From Anoplopoma fimbria (taxonomy: Eukaryota > Chordata > Actinopteri > Perciformes > Anoplopomatidae), in assembly GCF_027596085.1 (NCBI RefSeq), contig NC_072465.1:13134857-13198856 (forward strand): a DNA stretch of 64,000 bases. The letters run 5' to 3'. Below the pieces are notes generated by a model. That model was not told the origin of the DNA and did no database searches. It worked only from the letters and a program-made list of their open reading frames with translations. The stretch's first letter is position 1; each line of letters opens with the position of its first letter. Shown here piece after piece: positions 55,724 through 64,000 of the stretch. Position numbers and translations under genes: made by a program.

Positions 55724-56235
55724 CGCACGCACCCTCTCTCTTCTTTCAATCTCTCTCCTCTCACTCACTCTTTCACTCTCTCTTTCTCTCTCACTAGATC
55801 ACTCTCTCCTTCTCTCACTCATTCTTTCACTCTCTTTCTCAATCACTAGATCACTCTCCTTCTCTCTCACTCACTCTTCTTTCAATCTCTCTCTCTCACT
55901 CTTTCACTCTCTCTTTCTCTCTCACCAGACCACTCTCTCCCTCTTTCTCACTCACTCACCCTCTCTCTCTTTCACTCTCTCTTTCTCTCTCACTCACTCA
56001 ACCTCTCTCTCTTTCTCTTTCACTCTCTTATCTCTCTCACTCACCCTCTCTCTTTCACTCTCTTTCTCTCTCACTCACTCTTTCACTCTCTTTCTCTCTC
56101 ACTAGCTCACTCCCTCTCTTTCTCTCTCACTCACACACACTATCTCTCTCTCTTTCACTCTCTCTCACTTGCTCACTCTTTCTCTAATCTCTGTTTCTCT
56201 ATCTCTCAATGCCTTACTTTCTCTCACACACAATT
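55724..56235. repeat. CT-rich low-complexity tract
   Basis: Roughly 510 bp of CTCT and TCACTC variants, for example CTCTCTTTCTCTCTCACT repeated with changes. Any frame in it is a Ser/Leu artefact. Confidence 0.95.
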
Positions 56236-56289
56236 TCAGGTAGAACCTCCCCTGTGTTATCACCAGTTATGGCCAACAGTAACTCAGCA

Positions 56290-56480
56290 CGACTACTATT
56301 AATACTACTATTAATACTACAACAACTTCTTCTTCTACTACTATTGCTGATTCGACTATTTCTTCTACTCAACCACTGATATTACTGCTGCTACGGATAC
56401 TACTACCACTACTATAACTTCAGCTTCTAAAACTACTACTCTTCTTATGACTGCTTCTTCTACCATTACTACCACCTCTA
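56290..56480. repeat. Degenerate trinucleotide (ACT/CTT) tract
   Basis: Mixed CTA, ACT and CTT triplets, imperfect. No gene. Confidence 0.8.
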
Positions 56481-56734
56481 CAGTTTAACAGTTCAGCTTC
56501 CAGATTTTTCTTCATTGTATTTCAGCTCTTTGCTTCTTTTGGTGATGCAGTTCAGCTTCCATCTCTGCCAGTTTTACAATTCAACTTCCAGGTTTTTTCA
56601 TCAGTGCAGTTCTTAGCTTTTGGGCTTTTTCAGGAAAGTAATTTGAAACTTCCCCATTTTCAGCAATGCTCTGTGACTGATTTCAGCATTCCAACGCATT
56701 TTCTGCAGGATTGTATTATTTATGCGATTGGACT

Positions 56735-56800
56735 TCAAATGAAACTCAAATGAAACTCAAATGTACCTCAAATGAACCTCAAACTAACCCTAAATGAACC
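56735..56800 (+). repeat. 11-bp tandem repeat, six units
   Basis: Units TCAAATGAAAC, TCAAATGAAAC, TCAAATGTACC, TCAAATGAACC, TCAAACTAACC and CTAAATGAACC run without gaps. Confidence 0.9.
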
Positions 56801-57326
56801 CCATTGATACAGCTGTCTCAGAACTGTTAATATATGCAACGTCTTCGGGCAGTAGCAGCCACAGTCAAAATTTCTTGCGATATTTTCTAGTTAGTTTATT
56901 TTATTCTGTTAATTTTATCATAATTCATTCATTCATTTTATGTTTAGTAGTTTAGTAATGTAATTTGTCTAATAAATATTTCATTTAAAAATAAATATTT
57001 CATTTAAAAAGAAGTGTATATGAAATAATAGGTCACTGTACACCTTGAGAAGAACTCCGTAGCAACCCTGAGATTAAGATTAGATTGATTAATATCACAT
57101 TTTGAAGTTTTCCCTATTTTTCCAAAATAGGGTGGCTTCCAACTTAAGTCCTATGTCAAATTCTGTCAGTTAAACTAATGATGGTAAGTCCAAGTACCAT
57201 TGTTCTTTTATACTAATTTAACGGGTTTTAAATGATAATTTAGTTATTTAAACTAGTTACATATCCTGATATTAATTTTTTATTATTTATTAAATCTGCT
57301 ACCAGCAACAACGCTACAGTGTTCTT
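56801..57326. other. No gene seen
   Basis: AT-rich. A 20-bp direct duplication (AATAAATATTTCATTTAAAA) lies near 56970-57010. Confidence 0.5.
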
Positions 57327-58010
57327 CTGCTTTTTCTTCTTCTTGTTTGAGTTTTAATGGCAGTTGGCAACCAACTTTATGGTGCATCATCGCCACCTGC
57401 TGGACTGGGGAAGGGATAAGTAGTTTAGCAGAAAAGTTGAAAAAAAACCCATTTCTATTATTCCTGTAACTTTTAAATAATTAACTATTTATTCAGTATA
57501 ATTCAGTATTTCCCCTGATGTCTCCGCCAGCAAGTTTCCTAGTCTGAATTTTCAAAGTGAGACAGTGGGTCTTAATTCTATATGACATAAGCCTGCATCA
57601 TAAGAAGTCGGACTCATTATGCTCCCAACACTCCTGCAAAAGCCTTTTGTAAATTGGATCCTATTGTGTCCCTGCACATTAATCCAATATGCAAACCAAC
57701 TCTTGAGTCTCCCATTTCGCAGAAGCATTTCACCAACTTCAGTTTGCATTGCAGAGACAGCGGATGTAGAAAAATCTCTACTACAAATGCAGTAGGTCTG
57801 AGCCTGTTCAACAACCAGCTTTTTAAGATTTCTTTCTGCTGCAGACATATAGGCTGTGCATCCATAATCTAGTGGTGCTCTCATAAGAACGAAATAAAAG
57901 TATAATAAAGAGGACCTGTTTGCTCCCCAATCCGTCCCTGACAGACAGCGCTGTATGTTATTGATCTTTTCCCTACTTTCCCTTGCTGAGGCAATTTATC
58001 GGTATTTTCT
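57327..58010 (-). mobile_element. 5'-truncated LINE, I/Jockey-like, with GAA tail
   Basis: On the minus strand the RT C-terminal region reads RCLSGTDWGANRSSLLYFYF, LDYGCTAYMSAAERNLKKL, VEVGEMLLRNGRL and FAYWINVQGH. The usual wording of this block in fish is an I/Jockey-like family. The coding part ends near 57552 after a stop, and the 3' UTR continues to GTTGGTTGCCAACTGCCATT with an AAGAAGAAG tail at 57330-57350. Much of the element is lost upstream of 58010. It is inactive. Confidence 0.75.
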
Positions 58011-59196
58011 TTTAGATGTACTTGTATCGCTTAAGTCTAAATATTGTGTGCTTCAGAAGTTGCAAAAGCAGAACTTGCCACCGAACAAAGGTAGCCTATG
58101 TCTGACTCGCTGTTATCTCAACCTGATGTTTGTGAGAGCTCACAACCTACGCCTTTCCCACTAAAGCAGAAACATCAGCCCCTGCCGAGGCCTGGGACCT
58201 GGCCTTGACATCTTAGCTCCATCCGAAAAGGGAGTACGCCTGAGCCTGACTCACTGTTACCTCTGAACCATCCTGGGAAAAAGAGTCTGTTAAATAAAAT
58301 ACTTAAGGACATTTGAGAGTTTCTCATCATGTTTATTTCTCACAGGGAAATTTGACATTTTTTCCCACACAATGTTGATTATCTTCCAGCAAGGGATAAT
58401 CAATTTGATCAATTACACGTGTGTTTACCATGTTATGACATGTCAAAACAGCTGTTGCTTTTTAGTTTCATCAGTCAAAAGTTATTAAAGTGGGGGGCCA
58501 CTAGATGGTGCACATAGGCTGTGTTACCAATGAAGATAGCTTTACTGAACAAGGTTCTCACTGTATACTATAGTTACACTGGGCTTAAGTTAACACAGTC
58601 TAACCCAACACACCTGCACTACATCCTCCCTTCATTGAATTACATTAAACAGAGGTGTTTCTGTCTATTAACTGCTATTAATATAATATTTGTATATAAA
58701 TATGTGCAATTATGAAAACCAATAAACAAAATATAATAAAATTACAAACTCTGATCTGTTTGTCAATTAAATTGAAAAAATGCGATGTCTCAACCCTACC
58801 TTGTTTTATTAGGCAAATGGCCAACATGTCTAGGAATGTAATATGTGTAGGGTCACTCCATCTTTTCCTCCACCTGTCCTAAATAGAATGGATTGTACAT
58901 ACAACCTCCTAGCTGCATCTGGATTTTAAGATAGATTTTTTTTTTGTCATGTGGAAAATAGATTTTACTCTCTTTGACTCTCTCTCTTTCTTTTGTCTCT
59001 CCCTCTCCATGTTTGCCTCTGTTAGTGTTGGCTTTCCTGCTCAGGGAGGGGTTCCTCGAGTCTTATTGGCTCATGCGTCCTCTCTGTGTCTCTGTCACAG
59101 TCATGAAATGGGGGACTTGAGCAGCACTGTGACGTCGCCCCCCTCCACCCATTGAGTCTTGTCCTCTCTCTGCCTCTTTCATCTCCTCCGCTCGCT
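58011..59196. other. No gene seen
   Basis: AT-rich sequence, then pyrimidine-rich from 58970. No coding region identified. Confidence 0.5.
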
Positions 59197-59481
59197 CTGT
59201 GACTGACTGTGGATGAGGGGTCATGTGATGTTATAATACCCAGGGATTTTGTGCCAGGCATGCTCTGTAGGCTCCCTTCCTCCCTCCATCCAACCAGCCG
59301 CTCGCTCAGCTCTTCTTGCTGGAGGGTCTTTTGTTAGCTGATAGAGACATTTAGCATGGCTCTGACTGAGGGCTGATGGTGTTAGAACACTGTCCTATCT
59401 TGCACTCATCAATACACACACGACGGAATACATGTGCAGAGACGGCAGCAGGAACGTGGCACCATTTGTATATGTGGCTGG
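59197..59481 (+). other. Possible 5' exon with splice donor, weak
   Basis: A GC-richer stretch with TATA-like TGTTATAATACCC near 59230 leads to ATGTGGCTG|GTAAGTGAC, a good donor at 59482. A possible acceptor TTTTTTTTCAG lies at 59864-59874. No known protein emerges, so this may be a host gene edge or chance. Confidence 0.25.
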
Positions 59482-59495
59482 TAAGTGACATGCTT

Positions 59496-59496
<1 letters not shown>

Positions 59497-59590
<94 letters not shown>
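59497..59590. repeat. (GT)47 microsatellite
   Basis: Uninterrupted GT dinucleotides over 94 bp. A second, impure GT tract is at 60551-60590. Confidence 0.97.
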
Positions 59591-59593
<3 letters not shown>

Positions 59594-60775
59594 TTTTGGT
59601 TGCTGTTAAGCTTGTGTGATTTATTCAGCTCCAAAGCGTACCGTACTGTTTCTGAACATATCCACTGAGAACAAGTGTATTCAAATATATACACAAAGCG
59701 TCAGTACAGACAGGAATAAATCAATGTGTTCACTGTGTCACCCTTCCTTCACTCTGCTTTCACATTGAATTTGCCAACACTTAATCAGTTATTGGTTATA
59801 TAATTAACAGTGTGTTGGCTGAAACTGATGTATTGATAGTGGATTTGGATGTAGTGCACTTGTTTTTTTTCAGGGTTTGAGCATGTATTACTCTTTAATA
59901 GCACCAGGACAGATGAGACTCCATCATGAGCTCAAGCACAGCAGTGAAGATATACAAGGGGTTCAGCAGCCACCAAGGACCAACAGCGGCTGCCATCTGA
60001 GCTGGTCACATGCAGCTCGTTGCTCAGAGTCCCCAAGGCAACCACAGACTGGACCAAAGTTACAGATATTGCAATCCATACTGAAAAAACATAGACGAGG
60101 ACAGCGTGTGCTTCAAAGTTAGACTGTCCAAAATCGTCCAATGATATATTCCATTCACAATATATCTGCATTGGACAAGGACCAATCAAAGGCGAGCAGA
60201 CAGAGAGAGGTTGTACGTAGTACGTCAACTTGGCCAACAGTTACATGCACATGGCTGCTGCTTTGTTGATCAGAGTTACACTTAATCTGTTGTGCAACCA
60301 CAGAAGAATCATAAGTATGGGTGACTGTAGGTATAGAAACATCCGCAGATGAAAATAGACTGAGATTCTCTGTGGGTGTGTCTGCATGTCATTTGGCAGG
60401 GTGCTGTGCTGAATGCCACATGGCAGCGTCAAACTAATCCCAGCCAATTCCACTCCAATCCCCCCAGCAGAGCTGATCAGGAGAAAAGCAGGATGAGAAG
60501 GCTTTGATGCCTTCAACCTCACTCTGTCAACAGTGTGTGGACATGCAAACGGTGTGTGTGTGTGTGTGCGTGTGTGTGTGCATGTATGTGGTACAGTAGG
60601 AGGCCCATCCTGATAGAGTTTGTTGTACATGCCCCATATGATCAAAGTATTAAGATGGATTTGTGAACCTCAGTCTCTCTCTGAGGCTCACTGTGTGGAT
60701 GTTTGCCTCAGTAGCTGTTTGATCTGACAGAAGGCTGTGATGAGAAATTCAAGTGTGTATAACCACACACACGCA
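59591..60775. other. No gene supported
   Basis: Contains the weak acceptor at 59874 and a frame of 81 codons starting at 59877 with no recognisable domain. Confidence 0.4.
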
Positions 60776-60985
60776 CCTTGGGCAAGACACTTAACCCCAA
60801 ATTGCTCCTCAAGGTTGTGTCGTTGTGTGAATGGCTTAGTTAGTCCTGATGGGCAGGAGGCACCTTGCATGGTAGCCCCTGTCATCAGTCTATCATCGGA
60901 TGTTAATGGGTGAATGAAGTGTAGTGTTAAAGCACTTTGAGTGGTTGGAAGACTAGAAAGGCGCTATAAGTCCATTTACCATTCA
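60776..60985 (+). mobile_element. SINE copy lacking its tRNA head
   Basis: Begins CCTTGGGCAAGACACTTAAC and ends AAAGCACTTTGAGTGGTTGG to GTCCATTTACCATTCACC. It aligns with 55427-55651 of the full SINE. Without A and B boxes it cannot be transcribed on its own. Confidence 0.85.
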
Positions 60986-63900
60986 CCATGTTTAACAGAT
61001 GATTTGTACATCTTAACAACTATTGTTACTGTTACTGTTATTGTTGCTCTTGCCTGCTTCATGCTACTAATAAGTCCAATTCTGTTTCTGACCAAAGAAA
61101 GCAAAAGGATCACCTGTATCTAGTTAGACCAGTGGAGTAACATGTATTCCGATTGTACTTTTGAAATAGCTGCATTACCACAATTTAAAGATACTCAATT
61201 TCAAGTCCTTTATTCAAAATCTTATTTGGGTATACTTTCTTAAATTTCAATAGTAAAAGTGCATATAATACATTAGAATGTTGTTTTAATATTCATTACA
61301 TGAATGATTTCTACATTACGTCGTAGGCAGTGTGTAACGATGTAGCTAGTTGAGAAGGAACTAAGTTAATTACTTTGTACACTGCTGGGTTGTTTAACAT
61401 ATTTTCTAATATGATCATACATTTTGTTAATTTGTAAGTCTAGCTCTCAGGTAAATGTAGTGATGAAAATATGAAAACTTTACCTTTAGTTGTAGTAGAA
61501 GTAGTAGAGTGGGATTTAAAGTCTCATCAGATGGATATACACATATCACTCTATACCTTATACTTAAGTACAGTATATGCATAGGTGTACTTCACATTTC
61601 ACTGCTGAATCACTCTTCAATCAACGTTAAACAGGGCCTATAAAGCTGTGCCCAGTCAGAGCTCTGAAGGTCTACATTCAGCGGACCAAGGAAATCAGAA
61701 ATACAGACCAATTGTTTGTTTGCTTTAGGTCCCAGTGCCGGGTTGGCCAGTGTTTAATTCTAGGCTGTCTCACTGGGTGGTGGAAACAATTTAGCAAGCA
61801 TACAAAGAGATGGGAGCACCAGCGCCAGCAACCTCCTGAGCCTTGTGTCAGGGCTAAAACGTCTCAAAGATTTCTACCACTGCTACATGGTCACATCCAT
61901 CTACCTTTGCAGGGTTTTAATGCTTGAATATCGCTGCTGGCATCTTCTTTGGAGAACGTGTGCTGGGGGCTGTGCAATAGGCGTCATATTCACAGTGCCC
62001 CCTGTGCCCGTGGGCCCATATCGGCCTGGCCAGGGGCCAATATGTCAGTTGGCCTAGCAGGTGCTAATCACTACCCGAGGAATGTGTGTATGTTTGTATA
62101 CAGAGTATATTAGGGGTTTGTTTTATCACACACTGTTTTGAGGACTCTGGTGGTGGGAATCTCGCATTCGAATACCAGGATCCAGAATCTTGATCTCCTT
62201 AGTCTCCTCATGGAGTGTCTCACAGAGTCCCCGTGCATATAGAGTATGTAACTGTCTGGAGAGATAGTCTCTTCACTCAGATTTTACAACCAACCAATTT
62301 TGTATTGTTTAAGATTTTCTTTTTATTTCTTCTTCTTCTTTTGACAATAATGACAAATTATATTTTTATACTAAAATTGGAGTGAGTGATTCTTGTTATG
62401 ACCTTATATATTACAACAATCACATTAAAATGACAAGTAGAGTTATAGCCAACCACATTTATTTCCTCATGACACACATTAACCCTATTCATGTTGTGCA
62501 ACTGAGTTTGACTGCGTTATGCAGTCTTAAACTGCAACATATTGTGAAAACCAGTATTTCGTCGAGGGATTTCCTCACCGATTCATTCCCAACTAGCGCC
62601 ACAATTAAATTAACTTCCATTATCTGGCATTCAATTTCATTCAGTGGAGGAGAGGAAAGAGCAGAATAGTAGGAGAGAGTACAGAGATTGGCTATAGAGC
62701 AGCACGTGCATACACGCGGTAAAAACACAGTAGGACGTTTAACCCATTCCAACACATTCATTCAACGGCCACTGATAGCTGTCGTCCAATCACACTCAAT
62801 TTCATTTAAGGAAGGCTGGAGAGAAGTAGAGAAAGCGGACATAATACGCCAACAAAACACCACGGAAAAAAAGCTATACAAGAGTCTCAACCCGGCACAG
62901 AGAAAAATAATAAATCATTCCAGACATCAAACCAGAGTGCTGTTCATTATTCTTAGTTGATTTAGAACAGCCTTGATAGAAGCCTCAACTTCTTCTATAG
63001 TGGTCTCCGCTTGTTGTATTGTTACTCTTCAGTTGTGGCACACAGCTGACAGATCTTGATAACAGCTTGACAACTTTTCAGCAACCGTTTGACAACGCAG
63101 TTAGTCCTGCCCATGGTGCTTTTTACTCAGTTGTTAGTTCCCCGTTGCACCTATTGGCTTGATCACTTTTTATTCAATAAACTGAGGTTTCATGTCATTG
63201 TGAATCAATCTTTTGATTCGAATGGCAAATATTGATAATATTTTGAGTACATCTCCCAAGCCTAATGGCAGTCTGGAAGAGACATTCCCACTGTGGTCCC
63301 TACACACAGCTTGTCAGTGTCGGTGGCCTTATTCAATGGGGTGAGTGTCAAGGACATATGTACGGCTGTGTGGTGTCTGTTAATACGGTTCTATATATTC
63401 ATGGTCTGTGCTCACTGGAACAACACAGGACTGGTGAAAAAGGTGGGGTGTATGTCAGGTGCGTTGCACCTGAACCCTCCTCTGGGCATGATACACCTTC
63501 ATGTTCCTGTATGCCTTGATTTTCTTTTTACTGCTTGTAAACCCTGCCAGCCAGCCCTGGTAGTTGCATACTACCAGGGTTGGCTGGCCCCCCTAATTTG
63601 GCAGCCTAATATAGTTCATAGTGACTTCATTCCCTTTTCAGGTAGGCATCAGTCCTCTATATCTTTACAAAGGAGATATATTGATGTTCAGAATGTTAAA
63701 TACAGCTCCTTTAAGCTATAAACTAAATGATATGACTGTACTTTGATGAAATACATCAGTGCTGGTTTAAATTTTTGAAGACATTTCTTCATTTCAAAAA
63801 TGTAATAAATACCAGAATTTCATGGATGAAATGGCTCAAATCAAACTGATTTAAAATTCAGATACATTTTGAGTCTGTCCTGTTCTTGATTCCGATTTAA

Positions 63901-64000
63901 TGGCATGTATTTTTTTTAAAAGCTTCCAGTTGTAAATTAGCATTTTGCTACAAACATTAAATACAGTGCATCTGGTCTTTGTTTATAAATGTCTGCCATG
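60986..64000. other. No gene seen to the right edge
   Basis: About 3 kb of AT-rich sequence with short frames and no recognisable domain, RNA or mobile element. The only structure I can point to is the hairpin at 63546-63588. Confidence 0.5.
63546..63588. repeat. Hairpin, 18-bp arms and 7-nt loop
   Basis: GCCAGCCAGCCCTGGTAG, loop TTGCATA, then CTACCAGGGTTGGCTGGC. Arms are complementary with one mismatch that would be a G-U pair in RNA. Confidence 0.9.

Noticed and set aside
55719..56105. 128-codon Ser/Leu-rich frame
   Set aside because: It lies wholly in the CT-rich simple repeat and has no domain.
59395..59694. Frames with long Thr-His or Cys-Val runs
   Set aside because: They are translations of the (GT)47 microsatellite.

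Overview
This window reads as teleost fish genomic DNA, probably percomorph-like, made almost entirely of transposable elements. The evidence is the repeat content: Rex1/CR1-type, Rex3/RTE-type and L2-type LINEs, a Tc1 element, Ty3/Gypsy and BEL/Pao retrotransposons, a tRNA-headed SINE with a fish-type tail, and an endogenous retrovirus. I recognise no intact host protein-coding gene. The long sequence between elements is AT-rich and looks non-coding.

Layout. 1-2755: an internally deleted LINE followed by a decayed Rex3-like LINE. 2756-3431: an LTR-like block with a duplicated module. 3995-4465: a decayed LINE. 6865-7437: a small transposon with 26-bp inverted ends. 8590-8985: a common fish repeat. 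13207-29438: a minus-strand endogenous retrovirus with 359-bp LTRs and a 4-bp GTAT target duplication. It has lost gag and most of pol. Its env frame is long and contains two immunoglobulin V-like domains. Two later insertions sit inside it: a Ty3/Gypsy element (14486-21033) in the env tail, and a LINE (23917-27393) between the integrase C-terminus and env. 29440-30901: scraps of another Gypsy element and of the same LINE family. 31490-34984: a nearly full-length L2-type LINE with an intact frame of about 1,057 codons. 34990-40046: a BEL/Pao deletion derivative whose two 364-bp LTRs I read as identical. 41403-42862: a broken Tc1 element. 43118-43262: a LINE 3' end. 46423-47305: a small multi-exon gene remnant, minus strand. 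48029-51508: a second copy of the LINE found inside the retrovirus, in opposite orientation. 53620-56800: a fish repeat tail, a large foldback repeat, a SINE and simple repeats. 57327-58010: an I/Jockey-like LINE 3' end with a GAA tail. 59497-59590: a GT microsatellite. 60776-60985: a second, headless SINE. 61-64 kb holds nothing identifiable except one strong hairpin.

How the parts relate. The genes do not form a pathway; they are layers of insertion. The retrovirus landed first (its LTRs differ at about 3 of 359 sites), and the Gypsy element and LINE then inserted into it. The two LINE copies share a frameshift at the same C-run, which suggests one common source. The most unusual content is the env frame with tandem Ig-like domains; the Gypsy gag-pol overlap with a textbook -1 slippery heptamer is a second clear, testable signal. 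Assignments to families rest on motifs I could read by eye; no database search was run.
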